This document shows positions 19,538 through 26,862 of a stretch of 46,180 nucleotides of DNA, piece by piece (position 1 is the first letter of the stretch; every line of letters starts with the position of its first letter). The DNA comes from Pseudomonas sp. S37 (lineage in GTDB: Bacteria > Pseudomonadota > Gammaproteobacteria > Pseudomonadales > Pseudomonadaceae): positions 1 to 46,180 of the forward strand of contig NZ_JACVZC010000039.1 of assembly GCF_016658545.1 (NCBI RefSeq), written 5' to 3'. The position numbers were made by a program, and so were the translations under genes. The notes below the pieces were generated by a model, which was given only the letters and a program-made list of their open reading frames with translations, made no database searches and was not told the DNA's origin.

Positions 19538-20770
19538 ATGACTGCACCTTTCACCCTCCTGGCCGAGGCGGTCCGCCAGCACGGCTCGCCGCTGTGGGCC
19601 TACGACGCCAGCACCATCGCCGAACGCGTGGCACAGCTGAAGGTGTTCGACACCGTACGTTTCGCCCAGAAGGCCAACCCCAACCTGCACGTGCTGCGCC
19701 TGATGCGCGCCCACGGCCTGGTGCTGGACGCGGTATCGCTGGGTGAAATGGAGCGTGCCTTCGCTGCCGGTGCCAGCGTCGAGGGCGACCCGGCCGGTGT
19801 GGTGCTGACCTGCGATGCGCTGGACCGGCCCACCCTGGAGCGGGTGGTGGCCGAAAAGATCGAAGTCAACGCCGGCTCCATCGACATGCTGCGCCAGTTG
19901 GGTGAGCGTTCCCCGGGCCACCGCGTGTGGGTCCGCATCAACCCGGGCTTCGGCCATGGCCACAGCCGCAAGACCAATACCGGCGGCGAAAACAGCAAGC
20001 ACGGTATCTGGCATGAAGAGCTGGACGAGGCGCTGGCGGTGATCAAGGCCCATGGCCTGCACCTGGTGGGCGTGCACATGCACATCGGCTCCGGGGTCGA
20101 TTACCAGCACCTGGAGCAGGTGGCCCGCTCGATGATCGAGCTGATCGGTCGCCTGGGCGTGGACATCGAGGCGTTCTCCATCGGCGGCGGGCTGTCTACC
20201 CCGTACCGCAGCACCGACAAGCCGGTCGACCTGCAGCGCTATGCCCGGACCTGGGCGGTGGCACGCAAGGAAATCGAAGCGATGCTCGGCCACCCGGTGC
20301 GCATGGAGATCGAGCCTGGCCGCTTCCTGGTCGCCGAGTCCGGCTACCTGGTGGCCGAGGTGCGTGCGGTGAAACAGGTGGGCCGCAATACCTTCGTCAT
20401 GATCGACGCCGGCTTCAACGACCTGATGCGCCCGGCCATGTACGGTGCCTACCACGGCATGACCCTGCTCGATGCCAACGGCCAGCCGGTGGACCGCCCA
20501 CGCCAGCCGACCGTGGTGGCCGGGCCGCTGTGCGAATCGGGTGACGTGTTCACCCAGGATGATCAGGAACTGACCCCGCAAGACCTGCCCCAGGCCCAAG
20601 TGGGCGACCTGCTGGTCATTCATGACGCCGGCGCCTATGGCGCGTCGATGTCGTCGAACTACAACAGCCGGCCGCTGCTGCCGGAGTTCCTGATCGAGAA
20701 CGGCGCCCTGCGCATGATCCGCCGGCGGCAGACGGTGCAGGACCTGCTGGGCCTGGAGGCGGGTTTCTAA
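19538..20770 (+). CDS. lysA: Diaminopimelate decarboxylase-type PLP enzyme (LysA paralogue)
   Basis: A 410-residue fold-III PLP decarboxylase. The PLP lysine is K45 in VRFAQKANPNLHV. The phosphate-binding HIGSG, the GGGLS loop, EPGRFLVAESGYL and the catalytic-cysteine motif GPLCESGDVF are all present, so it should be active. The typical reaction is meso-diaminopimelate to lysine plus CO2. Pseudomonads commonly carry a second lysA elsewhere next to dapF. This copy, with a dedicated divergent LysR, is likely the regulated or specialised one. Substrate specificity beyond D-stereocentre decarboxylation of a diamino acid cannot be proven from sequence. Confidence 0.88.
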   Translation: MTAPFTLLAEAVRQHGSPLWAYDASTIAERVAQLKVFDTVRFAQKANPNLHVLRLMRAHGLVLDAVSLGEMERAFAAGASVEGDPAGVVLTCDALDRPTLERVVAEKIEVNAGSIDMLRQLGERSPGHRVWVRINPGFGHGHSRKTNTGGENSKHGIWHEELDEALAVIKAHGLHLVGVHMHIGSGVDYQHLEQVARSMIELIGRLGVDIEAFSIGGGLSTPYRSTDKPVDLQRYARTWAVARKEIEAMLGHPVRMEIEPGRFLVAESGYLVAEVRAVKQVGRNTFVMIDAGFNDLMRPAMYGAYHGMTLLDANGQPVDRPRQPTVVAGPLCESGDVFTQDDQELTPQDLPQAQVGDLLVIHDAGAYGASMSSNYNSRPLLPEFLIENGALRMIRRRQTVQDLLGLEAGF

Positions 20771-20796
20771 ACTCGCTTTCAAGGCGCATACAAGCC

Positions 20797-20886
20797 CCTG
20801 TGGGAGCGGGTTTACCCGCGAACCAAGCGACGCGGTAGTTGGCACCGGCTTCGCCGGTGTTCGCGGGTGAACCCGCTCCCACAGGG
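20797..20886. repeat. BIME with central hairpin
   Basis: CCTGTGGGAGCGGGTTTACC at the left faces its complement at the right end, with a middle hairpin containing CACCGGCTTCGCCGGTG. It lies directly after the lysA-type gene and marks the border to the iron-uptake region. Confidence 0.88.
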
Positions 20887-20905
20887 GCACGCGGTAGCCA
20901 GGCCT

Positions 20906-20924
20906 CTTGAGAATGATCCTTGCA
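20906..20924. promoter_or_regulatory. Possible Fur box 1 upstream of fecI-1
   Basis: TTGAGAATGATCC agrees with the left and central part of the Fur palindrome AATGAGAATNATTCTCATT. The right arm is weak. It is 61 bases before the sigma gene ATG. Assigned by eye. Confidence 0.4.
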
Positions 20925-20945
20925 TTAACCCCACCCTCTCGCGAC

Positions 20946-20964
20946 AATGCGATCAATTCCCATT
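20946..20964. promoter_or_regulatory. Possible Fur box 2 upstream of fecI-1
   Basis: AATGCGATCAATTCCCATT matches 15 of 19 positions of the palindrome AATGAGAATNATTCTCATT by my count and keeps both outer arms. It is 21 bases before the sigma gene, a position where bound Fur would block transcription in iron-replete cells. It shares the pattern AATNNGANCAATTCCNATT with the site before the second sigma gene. Confidence 0.5.
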
Positions 20965-20984
20965 AATAGTGCAGTCTTGACGCC

Positions 20985-21485
20985 ATGTCGACGCTCGATC
21001 CCCAGGCCCTGCACCAGCTGTACAGCGAGAACAACAGCTGGCTGAAGGGCTGGCTGCGTGCCCGCCTGGGCAATGCCGCCGATGCCTCCGACCTGGCCCA
21101 CGACACCTTTTTGCGGGTGATGACTGCCCGTAATCAGTTGCCGATCCGCGAGCCACGCAGCTACCTCAGCGCCATCGCCCGCTCGCTGCTGATCGACAAG
21201 GGCCGCCGTCGCACCATCGAACAGGCCTACCTGCAGGCCCTGGCGCTGCGCCCGGAACCGGTGGAAGTCTCGCCTGAGGTGCGCCTGTCCATCATCGAAA
21301 TGCTGGTAGCAGTAGACAGCCTGCTCGACGAACTGGGCGCCAAGACCCGCGCCATCTTCCTGGCCGTGCAGCTCGAAGGCCTGACTTACGGGGCGGCCGC
21401 CGAGCGCTTCGGCGTGTCGGTCACCACCGTGAAGAATCACCTGATCAAGGCCATGACCCGCTGCCTGCTGGCAGTCGAAGGCTGA
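20985..21485 (+). CDS. FecI-type ECF sigma factor (cassette 1)
   Basis: A 166-residue iron-starvation ECF sigma factor. Region 2 includes LYSENNSWLKGWLRARLGNAADASDLAHDTF, and region 4 carries LTYGAAAERFGVSVTTVKNHLIKAM. The IREPRSYLSAIARSLLIDKGRRR block is typical of the FecI/FpvI/PvdS branch. It should direct transcription of the adjacent receptor gene after the FecR signal. The fecR gene follows after 4 bases, so they are one operon. Two Fur-like dyads precede it. The ribosome site is weak. Confidence 0.93.
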   Translation: MSTLDPQALHQLYSENNSWLKGWLRARLGNAADASDLAHDTFLRVMTARNQLPIREPRSYLSAIARSLLIDKGRRRTIEQAYLQALALRPEPVEVSPEVRLSIIEMLVAVDSLLDELGAKTRAIFLAVQLEGLTYGAAAERFGVSVTTVKNHLIKAMTRCLLAVEG

Positions 21486-21489
21486 GTAC

Positions 21490-22425
21490 ATGGAACTCAA
21501 AACGCTCGAAGCCGCCGTAACCTGGTATGTGCAGCTGAACGACGGTGCCAGCGACGAGGCCCGCACTCAGGCCTGGCGCCAGTGGCTGCAGGCCAGCCCG
21601 CAACATGCCGCCGCCTGGGCACGGGTGGAAAAGCTCCAGCAGCAATGGGCCCTGGTGCCGGCGCAGGCGGCGCTGTCCAGCCTGGGGGCAGCCCAGGCAC
21701 AGCGCCGTGACGTACTGAAAGTGCTGAGCCTGCTGCTGGCCATGGGTGGCGGCGGCTGGCTGGCAGCTGAGCAGGTGCCCTACCACGCCCTGTTGGCCCA
21801 GCAACGTACCGGCACCGGCGAACGGCGCACCCTGCAATTGGCAGACGGCTCGCAACTGGAGCTGAACGTGGGTACCGCGCTGGACGTGCGCTATGACGCC
21901 AAGGTGCGGGCGATCCAGCTGTACCAGGGGGAAATCCTGGTGAAACCGGTCAGCGACCGGCAGCAGCGCCCGTTCATCGTGCACACCGAGGATGGCAGCA
22001 TCCTTGCCCGCAGTACCGCGTTCAGCATTCGCAAACTGGCGCAGCAGACGCGGGTGGGCGTACTCCAGGCCTCGGTCGAGGTGCGCCCGCAACGCCATCT
22101 GGACCGGGTACTGCAACTGCAAGCCGGGCAGCAGGTGAACTTCGGCCCCGACGACTTCACCCGCCCCCATGCCCTGCCCGCCGACTCCACGGCGTGGCTG
22201 CAAGGCATGCTGAGCGTGAACGACTGGCGCCTGGGCGACTTCATCGAAGAGCTGGGGCGCTACCGGCCAGGGGTACTGCGCTGCGCCTCGTCGATCCAGG
22301 CCATGAGCATTTCCGGCGCGTTCCGCATCGACGACACCGATATCGCCCTGGCCAACCTGCCGAAAACCCTGCCGGTTAAGGTGCGTTACCTCAGCCGCTA
22401 CTGGGTCAGCGTGGAGCCTGCCTGA
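21490..22425 (+). CDS. FecR-type anti-sigma/sigma regulator (cassette 1)
   Basis: A 311-residue transmembrane regulator. The cytoplasmic N-terminal domain (1-75) holds the WRQWLQASPQHAAAWARVE motif that binds the sigma factor. One membrane helix follows near residues 78-95 (VLKVLSLLLAMGGGGWLA), then the periplasmic FecR domain with GTGERRTLQLADGSQLELN, and a C-terminal STN-interacting domain. It would sense ligand-loaded receptor 1 and release or activate the cognate sigma factor. The distance to the receptor gene is 111 bases. Confidence 0.93.
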   Translation: MELKTLEAAVTWYVQLNDGASDEARTQAWRQWLQASPQHAAAWARVEKLQQQWALVPAQAALSSLGAAQAQRRDVLKVLSLLLAMGGGGWLAAEQVPYHALLAQQRTGTGERRTLQLADGSQLELNVGTALDVRYDAKVRAIQLYQGEILVKPVSDRQQRPFIVHTEDGSILARSTAFSIRKLAQQTRVGVLQASVEVRPQRHLDRVLQLQAGQQVNFGPDDFTRPHALPADSTAWLQGMLSVNDWRLGDFIEELGRYRPGVLRCASSIQAMSISGAFRIDDTDIALANLPKTLPVKVRYLSRYWVSVEPA

Positions 22426-22434
22426 ACACCCGTT

Positions 22435-22478
22435 GAAAAAACTTTCAGTGAAATCTTGCTGATTTCGATTCTCGTCCG
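22435..22478 (+). promoter_or_regulatory. Candidate FecI-type promoter of receptor 1
   Basis: GAAAA at 22435 is followed 36 bases later by CTCGTCCG (22471). The same two blocks with the same 36-base offset occur before receptor 2. The stretch is unusually A/T-rich for this genome. An A-tract as -35 element fits iron-starvation sigma factors; the role of the CTCG block is inference. Confidence 0.5.
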
Positions 22479-22536
22479 TCCCTGACACAAGCCGCGACGA
22501 CAGCGGCTTTCTGCCATGACTCGGAAGGATCACGTA

Positions 22537-25053
22537 ATGCCCCACCTGCACCCCACCCCTGCAACCACGCTGAGCCAGGCTGTGCGCCTGGTGTTGTTCG
22601 GTATGTCCCTGGCCAGCGCACCGGCCGCGCTGCTGATGCCTGCCCAGGCCATGGCCCAGAGCCAGACCGCCTACCATATCGCCGCTGGCCCGTTGGGCAA
22701 TGCCATCACCCAGTTCGGCGTGCAGGCGGGGGTGACCATTTCGTTCGACACCGCACAAACGCGCAACCTGACCAGCACTGGCCTGGAGGGCAGCTACAGT
22801 GTCGAGGAAGGGCTGGTACGGCTGCTGGGCAACAGTGGCTTGCAGGCGCAGCGCCAGGGCAACGGCGGTTATGTGCTGGTGCCTGCCGACACTGGCACGG
22901 CCATGGAACTGGGGCCGTTGAACATCGACGCCAACCGGCTGGATGCGACCAGCGAGGGTACCCAGTCGTACGCTGCCCGTGCAGTGACCATCGGTAAAGG
23001 CACACACACCCTGCGCGAGACGCCCCAGGCAGCGACCGTCCTGACCCGCAAGTACATGGACGACCAGAACATCACCACCATCGAACAAGCCATGGAGAAA
23101 ACCCCAGGCATCGCCGTTTACGAATCGCCAATGGGCGGCAAGTATTTCTACTCCCGCGGCTTCATGATGCAAGGGCAGTATCAATATGATGGTGTACCGC
23201 TGGACGTAGGTGGCGAATATGTTCAGGCCAACAGCTTTTCCGGCGACATGGCGTTTTACGACCGCGTCGAGGTCCTGAAGGGTGCCGCAGGCATGATGAA
23301 AGGCTCGGGCAGCTCTACTGGCGGGGTCAATTTCGTGCGCAAGCGTGGCCAGAGCAAACCTGCCACCAGCGTGACGCTTTCGGCAGGTTCATGGGACAAC
23401 TACCGTGGCCAGGTCGATACCGGCGGCCCGCTCAACGCATCAGGCACCCTGCGTGGACGCGCCGTGGTCGCGCTACAAGACCGACAGTACTTCTATGACA
23501 TAGGCAAACGCGATGACCAGATTCTCTACGGTGCCCTGGACTACGACCTGACACCGGACACCACCCTCGGCGTAGGCGTGGCATATGAACGTCTGAACGC
23601 CACCCCTTGCTGGCATGGCCTGCCGCGCTACAGCGACGGCAAGGACTTGAAGCTAAGCCGTTCCACGTGCCTTGGCGCCTCCTGGAACCGCTGGGAGAGC
23701 GAGCGCACAACGGTCTTTGCCGACCTCTCGCACCAGCTGAACGAAGACTGGGCCTTCAAGTTCGCCGGCGTCTGGACCCACAACGATCAGGATATCAAGT
23801 ACGCCCTGTCAGAAACCCCGGGTGGGGTGAGCCATGGCGCCACTACGGCACCTTCGTCGGTCTATTCCGGCCTGTTTGATTATGACCAGACCGACTATGG
23901 CTTCGATGCGTACCTGGACGGCAAATTCGATGCCTTCGGCCTGCAGCATGAACTGGTGGTAGGCACAAACGCCAGCCGCGCCAAGACGCGCGATCATTGG
24001 GCTCTGATCAACATGACCGAACTGCTCGGCGCCACTCAGGATCCATTCAACCCCAGCTCGCATATTGTCGAACCGCCAGATGACTTCTATGCGCCCAATT
24101 CATACCGGGGCGGTTCGATACCGACCGAATCGGACACCCGCCAATTCGGCACCTACGCCACCCTTCGGCTGAAACTTGCCGAACCTTTGACAGCCGTGCT
24201 CGGCACACGCGTCAGCTGGTACCGCAATAGCCGCGACTCCTATACACAGGCCTGGAACTACCACCAGCCCGACCGGAGCCAGGAGAACGGCCAGGTCACG
24301 CCGTTCGCGGCACTCATTTATGACCTGAACGACAACTGGTCCGTCTACACCAGCTATGCGGACATCTTCCAGCCGCAAAGCACCTACACCGACGAGTCCG
24401 GCAGCCCGATACAACCCAAGACCGGGGCCAGCTACGAGCTTGGCATCAAAGGCGAGTTGATGGACGGCCGGGTCAACACCGCCTTCAACCTGTTCCGCAC
24501 GGTTGAGGAACATCGGGCCGAGGCCAACTACAACTCGTCCTGCCCAAGTTCATCGGACGGCTTCTGCTACAGCGATGTGGGCAAAGTCAGAGCGCAAGGG
24601 TTCGAGGCGGAAATCAGTGGTGAAGTCATCGACAGGCTGCAAGTGCTGGCAGGCTACACCTACACCCAGACCAAGTACCTGGACAGCAGAAACGACAACC
24701 CGCAAGAACCCGCAGTAGGGCTCACGTACTTCCCGCGCCACCTGCTGCGCGCCTGGGCTGACTATCAACTGAGCGGCGAGCTGGATCGCTGGAGTGTAGG
24801 TGCCGGCGTAACCGCCCAGAGCGACGTATCATTCCGCGATGCCAACGTCAGGCCAGCCGTGAAGTCCGTACAGGCCGGATATGCCATCTGGAGTGGTCGC
24901 ATCGGATATCGTATCGACGATCACTGGTCCGTTGCGCTGAACGGCAACAACCTGTTCGACAAGAAGTACTACCAGAGCGTTGGCGCCGTGTCCTGGGGCA
25001 ACTTCTACGGTGAACCGCGCAACTTCATGGTCACCCTCAAAGGCACGTTCTGA
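22537..25053 (+). CDS. TonB-dependent ferric-siderophore receptor with signalling domain (cassette 1)
   Basis: An 838-residue FpvA-like outer-membrane transducer. The signal peptide ends near AMA-QSQ. An STN signalling domain (YHIAAGPLGNAITQFGVQAG to about residue 115) precedes the plug domain (IGKGTHTLRETPQAATVLTR; VEVLKGAAGMMKGSGSSTGG) and a 22-strand barrel that ends with the terminal Phe in MVTLKGTF. Cysteine pairs in loops (SSCPSSSDGFC) may form extracellular disulfides. ATG at 22537 has GGAAGGA upstream; ATG at 22516 is less likely. The ligand is probably a heterologous hydroxamate- or pyoverdine-like siderophore, but this cannot be fixed from sequence. Confidence 0.93.
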   Translation: MPHLHPTPATTLSQAVRLVLFGMSLASAPAALLMPAQAMAQSQTAYHIAAGPLGNAITQFGVQAGVTISFDTAQTRNLTSTGLEGSYSVEEGLVRLLGNSGLQAQRQGNGGYVLVPADTGTAMELGPLNIDANRLDATSEGTQSYAARAVTIGKGTHTLRETPQAATVLTRKYMDDQNITTIEQAMEKTPGIAVYESPMGGKYFYSRGFMMQGQYQYDGVPLDVGGEYVQANSFSGDMAFYDRVEVLKGAAGMMKGSGSSTGGVNFVRKRGQSKPATSVTLSAGSWDNYRGQVDTGGPLNASGTLRGRAVVALQDRQYFYDIGKRDDQILYGALDYDLTPDTTLGVGVAYERLNATPCWHGLPRYSDGKDLKLSRSTCLGASWNRWESERTTVFADLSHQLNEDWAFKFAGVWTHNDQDIKYALSETPGGVSHGATTAPSSVYSGLFDYDQTDYGFDAYLDGKFDAFGLQHELVVGTNASRAKTRDHWALINMTELLGATQDPFNPSSHIVEPPDDFYAPNSYRGGSIPTESDTRQFGTYATLRLKLAEPLTAVLGTRVSWYRNSRDSYTQAWNYHQPDRSQENGQVTPFAALIYDLNDNWSVYTSYADIFQPQSTYTDESGSPIQPKTGASYELGIKGELMDGRVNTAFNLFRTVEEHRAEANYNSSCPSSSDGFCYSDVGKVRAQGFEAEISGEVIDRLQVLAGYTYTQTKYLDSRNDNPQEPAVGLTYFPRHLLRAWADYQLSGELDRWSVGAGVTAQSDVSFRDANVRPAVKSVQAGYAIWSGRIGYRIDDHWSVALNGNNLFDKKYYQSVGAVSWGNFYGEPRNFMVTLKGTF

Positions 25054-25059
25054 ACAAAA

Positions 25060-25198
25060 GCACGGCCTCTTGTAGGAGCGGCCTTGTGTCGCGATCGGGC
25101 CGCAAAGCGACCCCGGCGATTCTGCATGGGTACGAAGCCCATGGGGGGCTGCTTCGCAGCCCGATCGCGACGCAAGGCCGCTCCTACACCGGCCGTGC
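25060..25198. repeat. Complete BIME of the TGTAGGAGCGGCC class
   Basis: The outer arms GCACGGCC/GGCCGTGC flank TGTAGGAGCGGCCTTGTGTC on the left (from 25071) and its near complement ending CTCCTACA (25188) on the right, with two smaller hairpins between. It separates the two iron-uptake cassettes. It is the only complete element of this class in the window; halves of it occur at both window ends. Confidence 0.88.
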
Positions 25199-25252
25199 AA
25201 ACCTTCACGGATGTATCGTCACCTGTTGCCATCCCCTCGGCCGCCAAATAAT

Positions 25253-25271
25253 AATAAGAGCAATTCCTATT
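25253..25271. promoter_or_regulatory. Possible Fur box upstream of fecI-2
   Basis: AATAAGAGCAATTCCTATT has 12 of 19 dyad-symmetric positions and the same arms as the site before fecI-1. It ends 12 bases before the sigma gene ATG and is preceded by an A/T-rich run (AATAATAATAA). Confidence 0.42.
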
Positions 25272-25283
25272 TGAGATGCCATC

Positions 25284-25802
25284 ATGTCGGCCGAGTCGCC
25301 TGCATCATCCGCCGCTGTCGGCGTGCTCTATGTCGAACACAGCACCTGGCTGCATGGCTGGCTACGCAAGCGCATGGGTAGCCACTGTGATGCGGCAGAC
25401 CTGGTGCAGGACACCTTCGTCAAGGTGCTCAAGGCCCGCACGGCCGAACAGATTCGCGAACCCCGCCACTACCTGTCGAAGGTCGCCAAGGGCCTGATGA
25501 TCGACCTGTTCCGCCGTCGCTCGCTGGAACAGGCCTACCTCGAAACCCTGGCCAGCCTGCCGGCCGAATACATGCCCAGCGCCGAAGCACAGGTGACAGT
25601 GTTCGAAACCCTGGTGGAGCTGGACCGCCTGCTCGCAGGGCTAGGCAGCAAGGTGCGCGAGGTGTTCGTGCTGGCGCAACTGGACGGCCTGCCCTATTCG
25701 CAAATCGCCACACGTCTGGGCATTTCCTTGCGCACGGTGAACAACCACATGGCCAAGGCCATGGAACACGTGTGCCTGATGCAGTGGGAACACGTTGAGT
25801 GA
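25284..25802 (+). CDS. FecI-type ECF sigma factor (cassette 2)
   Basis: A 172-residue paralogue of the sigma factor at 20985. Region 2 reads LYVEHSTWLHGWLRKRMGSHCDAADLVQDTFVKVL and region 4 LPYSQIATRLGISLRTVNNHMAKAM. The shared IREPRHYLSKVAKGLMIDLFRRR block confirms the iron-starvation class. The stop codon overlaps the GTG start of its fecR gene by 4 bases (GTGA), indicating translational coupling. The region-4 recognition helix differs clearly from that of cassette 1 (SLRTVNNHM against SVTTVKNHL), so promoter preferences may differ. Confidence 0.93.
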   Translation: MSAESPASSAAVGVLYVEHSTWLHGWLRKRMGSHCDAADLVQDTFVKVLKARTAEQIREPRHYLSKVAKGLMIDLFRRRSLEQAYLETLASLPAEYMPSAEAQVTVFETLVELDRLLAGLGSKVREVFVLAQLDGLPYSQIATRLGISLRTVNNHMAKAMEHVCLMQWEHVE

Positions 25803-26752
25803 GCGGCACGCCCAACGCAGCACAGCGCCAGGCCATTCGTGAAGCAGCGCGCTGGTACGCGCAATTGTCTTCGGGCACGGCCAGCGCCGAGCAGCAGGCC
25901 CGCTGGCAGGCCTGGCACGACAGCGACCCCTTGCACCGCATTGCCTGGCAACGCATGGAAGCGGTCAGTGACAGCCTCGCCGGCCTGCCGGCACGGCTGG
26001 CCTCCTCAACCCTTCTGGGTGCAGGGCATACCCGTCGGCAGGTGCTGTACGGGCTGGCCGTGCTGCTGGGTGGCGGCCTGTTCGGCACCCTGGGCTGGCG
26101 CAGCGAAACCCGCCATGCCTGGGCCGCCGACTACCGCTCCGCCATCGGCGAACGGCGCACCGTGGTGCTGGCAGATGGCAGCCAACTGATGCTGGACACC
26201 GACTCTGCCGTGGATGTGGCCTACACGGCCGGGCAACGACGGCTGACCCTGCACCGTGGCCAGGTGCTGGTGACCACGGCCCACGATGCCACTGCGCGAC
26301 CGTTCATGGTGGATACCCGTGACGGGCGGGTACTGGCGCTGGGGACCCGCTTCACCGTCAGCATCGATGACCACGGCAGTGAAGTGGCGGTGCTGGAAAA
26401 GGCCGTGCAAGTCACGACTGGAAATGCCCGGACCCTGCGCCTTGACGCCGGCCAGCGGGTAACGTTCGGACTGCACGGGATCGGCCCGTTGCGCAGCAAC
26501 GACGCATCTGTCGCGGCCTGGGAGCACGGCAGCGTAGTCGCCATCGACACGCCATTGGCCGAGTTGCTGGCCCAGCTCTCCCGCTATCGCCCCGGGTTGC
26601 TTCACTGTGACCCGGCAGTGGCACGGATGAAAATTTCCGGTGCGTTTCCGATTACCGACACAGAACTGGCGTTGACCGCGCTGGAGAGTGCCTTCCCGTT
26701 GCACGTACAGCGGCGTACGCGTTACTGGGTGACCGTGCTACCCCGCCCCTGA
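25799..26752 (+). CDS. FecR-type sigma regulator (cassette 2)
   Basis: A 317-residue homologue of the cassette 1 FecR. The cytoplasmic N-domain includes WYAQLSSGTASAEQQARWQAW and ends in a TRRQVLYGLAVLLGGGLFGTLGW membrane helix near residues 82-100. Periplasmic FecR (IGERRTVVLADGSQLMLDT) and C-terminal domains follow. The GTG start overlaps the sigma stop. It should pair with receptor 2. The receptor gene begins 110 bases downstream, almost the same distance as in cassette 1. Confidence 0.93.
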   Translation: MSGTPNAAQRQAIREAARWYAQLSSGTASAEQQARWQAWHDSDPLHRIAWQRMEAVSDSLAGLPARLASSTLLGAGHTRRQVLYGLAVLLGGGLFGTLGWRSETRHAWAADYRSAIGERRTVVLADGSQLMLDTDSAVDVAYTAGQRRLTLHRGQVLVTTAHDATARPFMVDTRDGRVLALGTRFTVSIDDHGSEVAVLEKAVQVTTGNARTLRLDAGQRVTFGLHGIGPLRSNDASVAAWEHGSVVAIDTPLAELLAQLSRYRPGLLHCDPAVARMKISGAFPITDTELALTALESAFPLHVQRRTRYWVTVLPRP

Positions 26753-26772
26753 TCCTTTCCGGGCAGGTCCGG

Positions 26773-26816
26773 GAAAATATTTTTGCACGCCTTGCACTTT
26801 TACCAAGGCTCGTTCG
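26773..26816 (+). promoter_or_regulatory. Candidate FecI-type promoter of receptor 2
   Basis: GAAAATA at 26773, T-rich sequence behind it and CTCGTTCG at 26809 repeat the arrangement seen before receptor 1, with identical 36-base block spacing. It ends 47 bases before the receptor ATG. Confidence 0.5.
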
Positions 26817-26862
26817 GCTTTCCCTTCCACACGCTCAATTCAATGTTCCTGGGGAGGGAAAC

